Assembly: GCA_025989215.1 (NCBI GenBank)
Contig: JAPDNP010000006.1
Location: 124,001 to 188,000, forward strand
DNA length: 64,000 bases
Source: Neisseriaceae bacterium JH1-16
GTDB taxonomy: Bacteria; Pseudomonadota; Gammaproteobacteria; Burkholderiales; Chromobacteriaceae
Direction: 5' to 3'
A program made the translations under genes and the position numbers. This document shows positions 17,027 to 25,647 of the stretch, one piece after another. A model generated the notes under the pieces. The model did not search any database, was not told where the DNA came from, and saw only the letters and a list, made by a program, of their open reading frames with translations. Numbering within the stretch: position 1 is the stretch's first letter; every line of letters begins with the position of its first letter.

Positions 17027-17578
17027 TTACTTGGCAGCGGAAGCCGGAGCGGCCTTCTTGGCAGCGTGGTGCTTCTTAGCGTGGTGTTTCTTGGCGGTGT
17101 GCTTAGCAGCGGCCGGAGCGGAAGCGTCCTTAGCGGCTTGGGCTTTTTGAGCCGGAGCCGAAGCAGCCTTGGCAGCGTGGTGCTTCTTAGCGTGGTGCTT
17201 CTTGTGGGTGTGCTTTACGGCCGGAGCGGAAGCGTCCTTAGCGGCTTGGGCTTTCTGAGCGGCGCCCGAAGCGGCTTTCTTGGCAGCGTGGTGCTTTTTA
17301 GCGTGGTGTTTCTTGGCGGTGTGCTTGGCAGCGGCCGGAGCGGAAGCGTCCTTGGCGGCTTGGGCTTTCTGAGCAGCCGGAGCCGAAGCGGCTTTCTTGG
17401 CGTGCTTCTTAGCGTGGTGTTTCTTGGCGTGATGCTTGGCCGGAGCGGCAGCAGCAGTCGGAGCCGAAGCAGCTACTTTAACGGCAGCAGCCGGAGCAGC
17501 TTTGGTTTCAGCAGCGAAACCAGCGGTGGAAGCCAGGCCGATAGCGGCGGACAGAGCGATCAGAGTCAGCTTTTTCAT
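17027..17578 (-). CDS. Asr-like acid-shock protein, secreted Ala/Lys/His repeat protein
   Basis: 183 residues, starting at MKKLTLIALSAAIGLASTAG, a signal peptide cleaved near FAA. The mature part is built from about three tandem copies of a unit containing QKAQAAKDASAPA, KHTAKKHHAKKHHAAKK and a linker. The QKAQAAK and KKHHAKKH elements closely resemble E. coli Asr, a periplasmic acid-shock protein, though this copy has more repeats. The DNA is correspondingly repetitive, so copy number may vary by slippage or recombination. Function in acid survival is inferred from the family. It is monocistronic. Confidence 0.72.
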   Translation of the reverse strand: MKKLTLIALSAAIGLASTAGFAAETKAAPAAAVKVAASAPTAAAAPAKHHAKKHHAKKHAKKAASAPAAQKAQAAKDASAPAAAKHTAKKHHAKKHHAAKKAASGAAQKAQAAKDASAPAVKHTHKKHHAKKHHAAKAASAPAQKAQAAKDASAPAAAKHTAKKHHAKKHHAAKKAAPASAAK

Positions 17579-17820
17579 GATGTGGTCCTTCAGAGAAGTC
17601 GTTGATTGTTGTCGGTTCGGCACCGCAAATCGGTGCGTCCTTAGAGCTGCATACTACGAAGTGAAATCTGCGCCGTCTGTTCGCCATTTGTGAGCACATG
17701 TAACCGAGTGTTCGAGGCGGATGGGCGATTTGTCACGCAATGACTTGCCTTTTCCCGTGGATTCGGGTTCTGAGTCAGCGCCATTTGCACGAAATACATG
17801 CCATAGTAATTTATTCGAGG
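17579..17820. other. Upstream region of the asr-like gene
   Basis: Contains the promoter of the acid-shock-like gene, presumably in 17590-17750. I cannot define -35/-10 boxes with confidence and see no gene. Confidence 0.3.
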
Positions 17821-17925
17821 TTTCGTGCAAATGACATTTATCATTTCTGCATGAAAGTGTTGGGTTGTGTCACCTATAGAAAGCAGGCCGACAATCTCGT
17901 CGAAGGCAAGAACTGGGTGGTATCG
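17821..17925 (-). pseudogene. Possible remnant of a CBS-domain protein
   Basis: Inside an otherwise meaningless open frame the minus strand reads RYHPVLAFDEIVGLLSIGD followed by an amphipathic tail ending near ICTK. This pattern (PVL...VVGLLSIGDL) is typical of the second half of a CBS domain near the C-terminus of small CBS proteins. Flanking sequence does not continue the domain. It is only about 35 residues, so it could be chance. Confidence 0.35.
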
Positions 17926-18297
17926 GCTTTCTGAGTTCAGGAAAGAAGGAACGGAACCGGCACTTTTCATGACGATGGGTGTTCGGCCAAGGTGGCCTGG
18001 GCTCACTGAATGGCGTCTTCTGTCGAGGCCTTGACGTGTCAGATCTGTCGAGGGGCGAGTGAGCGGCATCTGCACGGTCAGGAGAGTCGAATCCACGGGC
18101 AGACTCCCAGCCAGATGGGGCATGTCGTGCAATGGCACTGCGGCTCTGTAGCTAATCAGCCGTCGTTGGCTGGAGTCGGGCTACGCTCTGATTGGCGCCA
18201 TTTCACCGGTGATTCGAGGCGAGGCAAGAAGAGAGAAGGGCCGAAGAGCGGTTCCGCATTGCTCGGAACGTTCGCTCGACTCGGCCCTGGCAAGCCA
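17926..18297. other. Non-coding stretch with a long imperfect hairpin at about 18238-18286
   Basis: No gene seen. GGGCCGA...TCGGCCC with inner GTTCC/GGAAC forms a long imperfect hairpin directly after the UPF0149 gene on the minus strand and may act as its terminator. One uptake-like motif lies at about 17992. Confidence 0.35.
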
Positions 18298-18897
18298 TTA
18301 CAGATTGTCTTCTTCGATTTGCTTGCGGATCGTCGCGAAGAAACGGTGGATCGACGCCACCGCCGGCGAAATGCCGGCCAGCCATGCCTCGCGCTGCTGC
18401 GGGTCGGCGGCATCGAGATAGGGGCGCATCTCCGGGTCGGGGTGGTGTTCATAGAGCAGCGCCATGATCGGCACCAGAGCCTGCGCTTCTTCCTCGTCGT
18501 CGAACAACAGGCCCCAGTCGTCGATCATCAGTTCCATGCCGGTACTGAAGCCCTCGGCCCACTCGTTGCCGTGCACCACGCCTTCTGCGTCCGTCTCTAG
18601 CCAGGGGTGGAATTCCCCCTCGTTGTGCAAGGTGTCGGCGATGTCGAACCAGTGGCCCATCAGCAAGGACACGAACTGCTCCAGCGACTTCTCGGTCGGG
18701 AATGCCCGCTCGTCGTCGAAGGCCTCGCCGAGAATGTCGGTCAGGCACTCGGTCGGCTTGACCGGCTCCGGCCCGCACAGCATGGCGGCGAAGAAACCGT
18801 CGAGCTTTTCCAGACTCATCGCCCCCTGGTTCTTGAAGCGTGCCAGGGTATCGCCCAGGCGCTGGTAGTCGCGGTCGCTCAGTGGTTGGTGTTTCAT
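18298..18897 (-). CDS. UPF0149 (YgfB/YecA-type) family protein
   Basis: 199 residues beginning MKHQPLSDRDYQRLGDTL. The UPF0149 signatures are LEKLDGFFAAMLCGPEPVKP (about 30-49), EWAEGFSTGMELMIDDWG (about 112-129) and the acidic segment FDDEEEAQALVPIMALLYEHH. The protein lacks the C-terminal SEC-C zinc motif found in some YecA homologues. Cytosolic; biochemical role not established. It is not obviously in an operon: downstream is a long non-coding region, upstream the rlmD terminator. An in-frame extension to 18942 was rejected as non-homologous. Confidence 0.85.
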   Translation of the reverse strand: MKHQPLSDRDYQRLGDTLARFKNQGAMSLEKLDGFFAAMLCGPEPVKPTECLTDILGEAFDDERAFPTEKSLEQFVSLLMGHWFDIADTLHNEGEFHPWLETDAEGVVHGNEWAEGFSTGMELMIDDWGLLFDDEEEAQALVPIMALLYEHHPDPEMRPYLDAADPQQREAWLAGISPAVASIHRFFATIRKQIEEDNL

Positions 18898-19004
18898 GGT
18901 GATCGGTCTGCTCGGCGAGAAGGAAACTGCATTATCCGACAAATCTTCCGCCTGTTTGCGGGGATCGTCGGCGCAAGAGGGCTTGTACTTCTGACATCGA
19001 AAGG

Positions 19005-19035
19005 AAAAACGCCCGAGGCGGTCGGCCTCGGGCGT
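19005..19035 (-). terminator. Terminator of rlmD
   Basis: On the minus strand ACGCCCGAGGC/GCCTCGGGCGT is followed by TTTTTCC. Lies about 20 bp after the rlmD stop. Confidence 0.88.
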
Positions 19036-19057
19036 GTGCTAAGCGACAACGTCAGGT

Positions 19058-20602
19058 TCAGTCCTCGGACTTGGCGCTGCGGGTGTCGTAGTACTCCTTG
19101 TTGGCCAGGTAATGGGCGTAGCGCGCTTCCTTGTTGGCAATGCGGGCGGCTTCCTCTTCGGCCTTGATGCGGGCGGCTTCTTCTTCGCGCGCCTTCTTGG
19201 CCGCCTTGGCGGCATCGCGGCGGGCCTGCTCCTCGGCTTCGATGGCCTCGATCTCGGCGCGGCTCTTGCACGGGCCGGTTTTCTCGAACAGCGCGACCGA
19301 TTCGACGTGGGCGGTGTTCGGGAACATATTGATGATGCCGGCCGCCTTCAGCGTATAGCCCTTGGTATGCACCAGCACGCCGGCGTCGCGCGCCAGCGTG
19401 GCCGGGTTACAGGACACGTAGACGATGCGCGGCGGGGCGGTCTCGTCGTTCAGCGCCTTCACCAGTTGCACCGCGCCGTCGCGCGGCGGGTCGATCAGCA
19501 TCTTGTCGAACTGACCGAGCGCGGCGAAGCTCTCTTCGGTCACGTCGAACAGGTTGGCCATCTCGTAGCTGACCTTGTCCTGCAGCGCATTGTGGGTGGC
19601 GTTCTCCACCGCGCGCTTGACCAGTGCCTCGCTGCCTTCCATGCCGTGCACATTGGCGCCCGAACGGGCGATCGGCAGGGTAAAGTTGCCGATGCCGCAG
19701 AACATGTCGGCGATGCGCTCGCCCGGCTGCGGGTCGAGCAGCCCCAGTGCGCGGCTGACCATCACATTGTTGATCTGCGGGTTCACCTGGGTGAACTCGG
19801 TCGGGTAGTACGGCATCTCGATGTTGAAGTCGTCGATGCGGTAGGTCAGCTTAGGCGCGTCGAGCGGGTAGATCGGGTAACAGGTATCCGGCCCCTTGGG
19901 CTGCAGCCAGATCTGCAGCGGACGCTCGGCGCTGCGATGCAGGTCGGCGAAGGCGGCGAAGCGGCGCTCGTCCTCGGCGGTGATCGGGTCCATATTGCGG
20001 AACACCAGCACGTCCAGCTCGGCGCCGACGGCGATCTCGATCTGCGGCATGCGCTGCTTGATCGATAGCGTGGCGATGAAGTCGCGCAGCGGGTCGATCA
20101 GGTCGGAGATGTGCTTCGGCAGGATGTGGCACTCGTGCATGTCGGCGATGAAGCTCGAGCGCCTCTCGTGGAAGCCGACCAGTACGCTGCCTTTCTTCTC
20201 GACGAAGCGCGCCGACATGCGGGCGCGATGACGATAGCCCCAGGCCGGGCCGCTGATCGGCGGCAGGATGCGCTCGGCCTTGACCTTGCCGATGTGGGCG
20301 AGGTTGTCTTCCAGCACGCGCTGCTTCATCGCCACCTGGGCAGTCGGTTCGACATGCTGCATCGAACAGCCGCCGCAGACGCCGAAGTGCGGGCAGCGCG
20401 GGTTGGTGCGAACGAAACTTTCCTTCAATACTGAAACAGTGTCGGCGGTTTCGTAACTGGGCTTCTTGCGGAAGCTGCTGTAGCTGACCTTCTCGTACGG
20501 CAGGGCGCCTTCGATGAAGATGGTCTTGCCGTCGACGCGGGCGACGCCTCGGCCTTCATAGTCCAGCGATTCGATCAGGGCGATCGGGAGGGAATGCGTC
20601 AT
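19058..20602 (-). CDS. rlmD: 23S rRNA (uracil-C5)-methyltransferase RlmD with extended C-terminal tail
   Basis: 514 residues, longer than E. coli RlmD (about 430). An N-terminal TRAM domain ([19 protein letters not shown]) is followed by the iron-sulfur cysteines in [14 protein letters not shown] with the fourth probably in MHECHILP. A Rossmann methyltransferase domain follows ([25 protein letters not shown]) with the catalytic cysteine in [12 protein letters not shown]. It methylates U1939 of 23S rRNA in the RlmD family. The last 65 residues are a highly charged Ala/Glu/Arg/Lys helix ending [11 protein letters not shown], not part of the enzyme core. Start at MTHSLPIA; a TTG five codons upstream is possible. 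Confidence 0.93.
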   Translation of the reverse strand: MTHSLPIALIESLDYEGRGVARVDGKTIFIEGALPYEKVSYSSFRKKPSYETADTVSVLKESFVRTNPRCPHFGVCGGCSMQHVEPTAQVAMKQRVLEDNLAHIGKVKAERILPPISGPAWGYRHRARMSARFVEKKGSVLVGFHERRSSFIADMHECHILPKHISDLIDPLRDFIATLSIKQRMPQIEIAVGAELDVLVFRNMDPITAEDERRFAAFADLHRSAERPLQIWLQPKGPDTCYPIYPLDAPKLTYRIDDFNIEMPYYPTEFTQVNPQINNVMVSRALGLLDPQPGERIADMFCGIGNFTLPIARSGANVHGMEGSEALVKRAVENATHNALQDKVSYEMANLFDVTEESFAALGQFDKMLIDPPRDGAVQLVKALNDETAPPRIVYVSCNPATLARDAGVLVHTKGYTLKAAGIINMFPNTAHVESVALFEKTGPCKSRAEIEAIEAEEQARRDAAKAAKKAREEEAARIKAEEEAARIANKEARYAHYLANKEYYDTRSAKSED

Positions 20603-20736
20603 TGTTTTGCTTGTCAAATCAAAAGCTAAAGGCGCGATTTTCTCAAAAAAGTCGCAGGGGTGCAGCGCTTTTTTGGCACACCGCGAGATCGGTTAATTTC
20701 TGTTAAGATGCGCCCGTTACCCAATATTCAGGATGG

Positions 20737-21681
20737 ATGGACGTTTCGATGCGTGGTTTGGTGTGGTCGCGAATGATGGTGGGTCTGCTGCTTGGCGTGT
20801 TGCCGCTTGCTGCACGTGCGCAGGTACCTCTGCCGGATCTGCCGGTCAACACCGCCGGTCAGCATATCGTGGTCAATCTGCCGCAGACGCGGCTGTTCGT
20901 GTTTCAGGACGGCAGCCTGGTGGCGAGCTATCCGGTGGCGGTCGGCAAGATGCTGACGGCGACGCCGACCGGTGACTACGAGATCAAGGGCGTGTACCGC
21001 GACCCGAGCTGGCACGTGCCCAAGTCGATTCAGGACGAGATGCGCCGCAAGGGCAAGACGGTGCAGACCGTGGTGCCGCCGGGGCCGGACAATCCGCTCG
21101 GCCCGGTGTTCATCCGTTTCGGCGAGCCGAAGCTGGGCCTGGGATTCCACGGCACCAACGCGCCGGCCAGTGTGCCGGGCTTCCGCAGCCACGGCTGCGT
21201 GCGGATGAAGAACGACGATGCGCTGGAGTTGGCAGGTACGGTGAAGAAGGGCGCATCGGTGACGGTGGCCTACCAGTCGGTGTTGCTCAACGAGGACAGC
21301 GCCGGCCAGCTGTGGCTGACCGCCTATCACGACGGCTACAAGCACAAGGACATCGAATACCGGGCGCTGGCCGACGCACTGCTGTCGTGGCAGCACGACC
21401 GCGGTGTGGCGGTGTTCGGCAAGCGCGTCAACGAGGCGCTGAAGACGCGCAATGGCAAGCCGGTATGCCTGAGCTGCCGCAATCCGGGCGGCGCCAAGAT
21501 GGATGGCGATCTGACCGTGGTGCGCTGGCAGCAGCCGCCGGCGCCGAAGGTGACCGTGCCGGTGACACCGGCCGAGCCGCTGATGGAGCCGGTGCCGGAT
21601 GCCTCGTCGCCGTCCGCCGGCACCCGCGCCAAGTCGTCGCTGCCGGGTAAGACGGCATCGAAGGCGGGCCATCAGGTCTGA
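20737..21681 (+). CDS. L,D-transpeptidase (YkuD domain) family protein
   Basis: 314 residues with a signal sequence (VGLLLGVLPLAARAQ). The YkuD domain spans about 43-175: NLPQTRLFVFQDG, the histidine motif LGLGFHGTN and the catalytic SHGCVRM (cysteine about residue 152). These enzymes form 3-3 peptidoglycan cross-links or attach proteins to peptidoglycan in the periplasm. The C-terminal third contains a Cys pair (VCLSCRNPGG) and a Pro/Ala-rich low-complexity tail. CAGGA lies just before the chosen start; an internal ATG at 20749 is an alternative. Monocistronic. Confidence 0.88.
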   Translation: MDVSMRGLVWSRMMVGLLLGVLPLAARAQVPLPDLPVNTAGQHIVVNLPQTRLFVFQDGSLVASYPVAVGKMLTATPTGDYEIKGVYRDPSWHVPKSIQDEMRRKGKTVQTVVPPGPDNPLGPVFIRFGEPKLGLGFHGTNAPASVPGFRSHGCVRMKNDDALELAGTVKKGASVTVAYQSVLLNEDSAGQLWLTAYHDGYKHKDIEYRALADALLSWQHDRGVAVFGKRVNEALKTRNGKPVCLSCRNPGGAKMDGDLTVVRWQQPPAPKVTVPVTPAEPLMEPVPDASSPSAGTRAKSSLPGKTASKAGHQV

Positions 21682-21721
21682 TTCCAAGAGCGATTCGAAC
21701 ATTGGCCGAATCGGCCTGGTA

Positions 21722-21757
21722 CAAACGGCCCCTTGCCTGATGGCAGGGGGCCGTTTG
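21722..21757. terminator. Terminator between L,D-transpeptidase and MocR genes
   Basis: CAAACGGCCCC/GGGGCCGTTTG stem between two convergent genes, with a copy of the uptake-like 9-mer just upstream at about 21704. Short T-run, probably bidirectional. Confidence 0.7.
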
Positions 21758-21763
21758 CATTGT

Positions 21764-23194
21764 TCAGCCCGCTTGACTCAGCTCGGCAGCCAGCTCGGCG
21801 ACCCGGCCGAGTGCGCGCTCGTAGGCGTCGCTCCACGGGTAGCAGCACGACAGCCGCAGGCAGTTGCGGTAGCGGCCGCGCGGCGAGTAGAGCAGGCCGG
21901 GTACCACGGTGATCCGTTCGGCCAGCGCAGCGCGGAACAGCGCCAGCGTGTCGACCTGCGGAGGCAGCTCGACCCACAAGAGGCAGCCGCCGGACGGGGA
22001 ACTGGCGCGCGTGCCGGCCGGGAAGCGCTCGGCGACGAAGCCGCGCAGCCGCTCCATCTGCGCCATGAAGTGGCGGCGCAGCAGGCGCAGGTGGTGGTCG
22101 AAGCCGCCGCTCTCCAGGTATTCGGCCAAGGTTTCCTCCAACAGGCGCGGCTGCGCGATGCTGGAGGCGAACTTCAGCCGGGTGGTGTCGCGCAGGAAAC
22201 GCCCCGGTGCCATCCAGCCGATGCGAAAGCCCGGCGCCAGCACCTTGCTGAAGCTGGAGCACAGGATTACCCAGCCGTCCTGGTCGTAGGCCTTCACCGC
22301 GTCCGGCGTGTTGGCGCCGTAGTAGAGCTCGGCGTGCGGGGTGTCCTCGATCAGCGGCACCTGGTAGTGGTTGACCAGTTCGGCCAACCTTTTCTTCGCG
22401 GCCAGCGGCATGCTGCTGCCCAGCGGATTGTTCACCGTCGGTTGCACCAGGATCGCATTCAGGCGCTTTTCGGCCAACAGCACCTCCAGTGCGTCGATCG
22501 ACATGCCGTCGTTCGGGTGGGTGGGAATCTCGATCGCGGTCAGCCCCAGGCTGCGGAATAACGGAATCAGCGCGAAATAGGTCGGCGACTCCACCGCGAT
22601 GGTGTCGCCGGGCTTGCACACCGCCCGCAGTGCCAGCTGCAGCGCCTCGGTGCAGCCATTGGTGATCAGCAGATCCTCAGGCGCCAGTACCACGCCCCAG
22701 CCGACCACGCGCTGCGCGATCTGGCGGCGCAAGCGCGCCGAGCCGGGTGGGAACGGGTAGTCGGTGGCGAGCTCGGGATGGGCGCGGGTCAGCCGGTTGA
22801 GAATGTGCTTGAGCCGGGTGGTGGGGTAGAAGTCGCTGCCGCGCGGGCTGGCCAGCGACAGGTCGATATAGCCCTCCTGCGCCTGCGCGGCCAGCACCGC
22901 CTCCAGGTGGTCGAGCAGCGCCTCGCCGCTCGGCTGCGCCACGCTCTGCTTGCGCATCCGCGGCAGCGGCAGCGTCGCCGCCGCCTTCACGTAGAAGCCC
23001 GACTGCGGTCGCGCCTCGATGAAGCCGCGGTCTTCCAGTGCACGGTAGGCGGCCAAGATAGTCGACGGGCTGACCTTGTGCATGTCGCAGGCCTTGCGCA
23101 CCGACGGCAGCTTCTCGCCCGGCCGCACCACGCCCTTCTGGATCAGATCGATCCACTCGTTCACCAGCTGTTGATAGATCGGTTCTTGCGCCAT
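21764..23194 (-). CDS. MocR-type regulator: GntR DNA-binding domain fused to class I aminotransferase
   Basis: 476 residues. The N-terminal GntR winged helix (IYQQLVNEWIDLIQKGVV, EKLPSVRKACDMHKVSPSTI, RALEDRGFIEARPQSGFYV, residues about 6-68) is followed by a fold-type I aminotransferase domain with ITNGCTEALQLAL, the NNP-type motif in TVNNPLG and the PLP lysine in SSFSKVLAPGFRIGW. MocR proteins sense an amine or amino acid through PLP and control a neighbouring gene. Here the divergent neighbour is a LysE-type exporter, and a perfect 13-bp inverted repeat lies between them at 23228-23263. Effector unknown. Confidence 0.92.
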   Translation of the reverse strand: MAQEPIYQQLVNEWIDLIQKGVVRPGEKLPSVRKACDMHKVSPSTILAAYRALEDRGFIEARPQSGFYVKAAATLPLPRMRKQSVAQPSGEALLDHLEAVLAAQAQEGYIDLSLASPRGSDFYPTTRLKHILNRLTRAHPELATDYPFPPGSARLRRQIAQRVVGWGVVLAPEDLLITNGCTEALQLALRAVCKPGDTIAVESPTYFALIPLFRSLGLTAIEIPTHPNDGMSIDALEVLLAEKRLNAILVQPTVNNPLGSSMPLAAKKRLAELVNHYQVPLIEDTPHAELYYGANTPDAVKAYDQDGWVILCSSFSKVLAPGFRIGWMAPGRFLRDTTRLKFASSIAQPRLLEETLAEYLESGGFDHHLRLLRRHFMAQMERLRGFVAERFPAGTRASSPSGGCLLWVELPPQVDTLALFRAALAERITVVPGLLYSPRGRYRNCLRLSCCYPWSDAYERALGRVAELAAELSQAG

Positions 23195-23227
23195 CGCGGG
23201 TCACCAGCACAGTTGCATCGAATACCG

Positions 23228-23263
23228 ACCATTACAGTTTTGAAAACTACAAACTGTGATGGT
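23228..23263. promoter_or_regulatory. Dyad operator between mocR-like and lysE-like genes
   Basis: ACCATTACAGTTT and AAACTGTGATGGT are inverted repeats (12 of 13 positions complementary) separated by 10 bp, in the AT-rich divergent promoter region. The position fits the MocR-type regulator binding here to control itself and the exporter. A promoter -10-like TGTAAT lies at 23286-23291 toward the exporter. Confidence 0.75.
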
Positions 23264-23351
23264 CTCAATAGTGTTTTTTTGAACCTGTAATTGTACAGCC
23301 CCGCTCGGTACCATGCAGCTAACGAATTTCAATCTGCTGTGGCTGTCGATC

Positions 23352-23984
23352 ATGCAACTCAACTTTATTGCGCTGGTAACCTACCTGACGGTGATGGGCA
23401 TCACCCCGGGCCCGAACAACCTGGTGCTGGCGGCGTCCGGCATCAACCACGGTTTCAACCGCACCATCCCGATGCTGCTGGGCATGGCCATCGGCCTGGG
23501 CCTGCAGGTCGGCATCCTGACCTGCTTCCTCGGCAGCCTGGTGGCGTGGATGGAAAGCCTGAAGCTGGTGCTGGCGGTGGCCGGCTGCGCCTACCTGTTG
23601 TGGTTGGCGTACAAGATGGCCAATGCCGGTCAGCCGGGCGAGCAGGGCGAGGCGCAGGCGATGGGTTTCGTCGGCGGCCTGCTGTTCAACTGGCTGAACC
23701 CGAAAGTCTGGCTGATGGGTTTCAACGTGGTGATGGTGTTCCTGCCCGAGCACATGGTGGTATGGCAGGCGGCGCTGCTGTTCATGCTGCTGGCCATCGT
23801 GGTGACCTTGCCGTGCATCGCGGTGTGGGCCTGGGGCGGTGTGGCGATCAAGCGCTTCCTCGACTCGCCGCGGCGTCTGGCGCTGTTCAACAACAGCATG
23901 GCCGGCATGCTGGCGCTGACTGCCGTCTGGTTGCTGGTGGAGATGCTGCCGGCGGGCCTGGCGGTGCCGGCGATGTCACTGTAA
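23352..23984 (+). CDS. LysE/RhtB-family amino-acid exporter
   Basis: 210 residues, six hydrophobic segments, standard LysE/RhtB length. The N-terminal signature VMGITPGPNNLVLAASGINH (about 15-34) and the central GGLLFNWLNPKVWLM are diagnostic. The longer reading from 23313 adds 13 residues not seen in the family, so the ATG at 23352 is preferred. It exports an amino acid or related metabolite. Divergent from the MocR-type regulator that probably controls it. Confidence 0.9.
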   Translation: MQLNFIALVTYLTVMGITPGPNNLVLAASGINHGFNRTIPMLLGMAIGLGLQVGILTCFLGSLVAWMESLKLVLAVAGCAYLLWLAYKMANAGQPGEQGEAQAMGFVGGLLFNWLNPKVWLMGFNVVMVFLPEHMVVWQAALLFMLLAIVVTLPCIAVWAWGGVAIKRFLDSPRRLALFNNSMAGMLALTAVWLLVEMLPAGLAVPAMSL

Positions 23985-24007
23985 GTCACTGTTGCTCCCG
24001 TCTGACT

Positions 24008-24030
24008 GGCCGGCGTTTGCCGGCCTTTTT
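24008..24030 (+). terminator. Terminator of the LysE-family gene
   Basis: GGCCGGC-GTTT-GCCGGCC stem followed by TTTTT. Confidence 0.88.
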
Positions 24031-24080
24031 GCTGGCGGCGTACAATAGCGCTTTGCGATTTGACCGAGTTCATCCCCATC

Positions 24081-25466
24081 ATGATCCGTACCCGTTTTGC
24101 CCCGAGCCCGACCGGTTACCTGCACATCGGCGGCGTGCGCACCGCGCTGTTTTCCTGGGCATTTGCCCGCAAGCACGGCGGCGTGTTCGTGCTGCGCATC
24201 GAAGACACCGACCTGGAGCGTTCCACCCCGGAGTCGGTGAAGGCGATCATGGACGGCATGCACTGGGTTGGTCTCGATTACGACGAGGGTCCGTTCTACC
24301 AGACCCAGCGTTTCGACCGTTATAAGGAAGTGATCCAGCAGCTGTTGGACAGCGGCCACGCCTATCATTGCTATGCGTCGAAGGAAGAGCTGGAGGCGAT
24401 GCGCGCCGAGCAGGAAGCAAAAGGCGAGAAGCCGCGTTACGACCGCCGCTGGCGCCCGGAAGACGGCAAGAGCCTGCCGACTCCGCCGACCGAGGTGCAA
24501 CCGGTGGTGCGCTTCAAGACCCCGCTCAACGGCGTGGTGGCGTGGGACGACGCGGTGAAAGGCCGCATCGAGATCAGCAACGAGGAGCTCGACGACCTGA
24601 TCATCGCCCGCCCGGACGGCAGCCCGACCTACAACTTCTGCGTGGTGGTCGACGACTGGGACATGAACATCACCCACGTGATCCGCGGTGACGACCACGT
24701 CAACAACACCCCGCGTCAGATCAATATCCTGCTGGCGATCGGCGCGCCGCTGCCGGTGTACGGCCACCTGCCGATGATCCTCAACGAGGACGGCCAGAAG
24801 ATGTCCAAGCGCCGCGACGCGGTCAGCGTGGTCGACTATGCCGACAAGGGCATCCTGCCGGAAGCGCTGCTCAACTACCTGGCGCGCCTGGGCTGGGGTC
24901 ACGGCGACGACGAGTTCTTCTCCATGGAACAGTTCGTCGAGTGGTTCGAGCTGAAGGACGTCAGCCCGTCGGCTTCGCGTTTCAACAACGAGAAGTTCCT
25001 GTGGCTGAACGCCCAGCACATCAAGGCGGCCGACAACCTGCGCCTGGCCCAGCTGATCGCACCGCGCCTGGCTTCGGCCAACATCGACCCGGCCAACGGC
25101 CCGTGCCTGACCGAGGTGATCGCGCTGGTGAAGGAGCGAGTGCAGGACCTGAACGCGCTGGCTGTCGAGTGCGACTATTTCTATGCGCGTCGCACTCCGA
25201 GTGCCGCCGACCTGGAAAAGCACCTGTCGGACGAGTCGCGCGCCCGCATGGGCCGCTTCGCCGACCGCCTGGCGGCGCTGGCCGATTGGAACGCCGAGAG
25301 CATCCACGAGCTGTTCAAGCCGTTCTGCGCCGACGAGGGCATCAAGATGGGTCAGCTCGGCATGCCGCTGCGCGTGCTGGTGTGCGGCACCGCCCAGACC
25401 CCGTCGGTGGACGCGGTGCTGGCGCTGATCGGTCGCGACGAGGTGCTGGCGCGCATGCGTGGCTAA
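24081..25466 (+). CDS. gltX: Glutamyl-tRNA synthetase
   Basis: 461 residues starting MIRTRFAPSPTGYLHIGG, with the HIGH-type motif YLHIGG, the class I core VLRIEDTDLERS, the glutamate-binding region, and the KMSKS-type motif GQKMSKRRD (about 235-243). The C-terminal anticodon-binding helical domain ends ALIGRDEVLARMRG. Catalyses charging of tRNA-Glu in the cytosol. The start at 24081 is supported by family N-termini; a TTG seven codons upstream is in frame. It ends in a strong terminator. One uptake-like motif copy lies inside the gene at about 25076. Confidence 0.98.
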   Translation: MIRTRFAPSPTGYLHIGGVRTALFSWAFARKHGGVFVLRIEDTDLERSTPESVKAIMDGMHWVGLDYDEGPFYQTQRFDRYKEVIQQLLDSGHAYHCYASKEELEAMRAEQEAKGEKPRYDRRWRPEDGKSLPTPPTEVQPVVRFKTPLNGVVAWDDAVKGRIEISNEELDDLIIARPDGSPTYNFCVVVDDWDMNITHVIRGDDHVNNTPRQINILLAIGAPLPVYGHLPMILNEDGQKMSKRRDAVSVVDYADKGILPEALLNYLARLGWGHGDDEFFSMEQFVEWFELKDVSPSASRFNNEKFLWLNAQHIKAADNLRLAQLIAPRLASANIDPANGPCLTEVIALVKERVQDLNALAVECDYFYARRTPSAADLEKHLSDESRARMGRFADRLAALADWNAESIHELFKPFCADEGIKMGQLGMPLRVLVCGTAQTPSVDAVLALIGRDEVLARMRG

Positions 25467-25489
25467 GCCGTCGAGCTGTGAGCAGCAAG

Positions 25490-25517
25490 ACCGCCCCGAT
25501 GGGGCGGTTTTTTTTTA
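25490..25517 (+). terminator. Terminator of gltX
   Basis: ACCGCCCC-GAT-GGGGCGGT followed by a run of nine T. Confidence 0.95.
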
Positions 25518-25647
25518 TTCCTAATTTGTCCTGATATGGCTTATGGAAATGCCAGATTGTTATTCGAGCTACTGTCTTTAAGCCTATATACTCTCCGCGC
25601 CAAAGATCATGCATAGAACAATTTAAAATATCGGGACTGAACCTAGA

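Noticed and set aside
17027-17578. Regularly spaced DNA repeats that could suggest a CRISPR array
   Set aside because: Repeats are in frame and encode an Asr-like secreted protein; there are no unique spacers of constant length.
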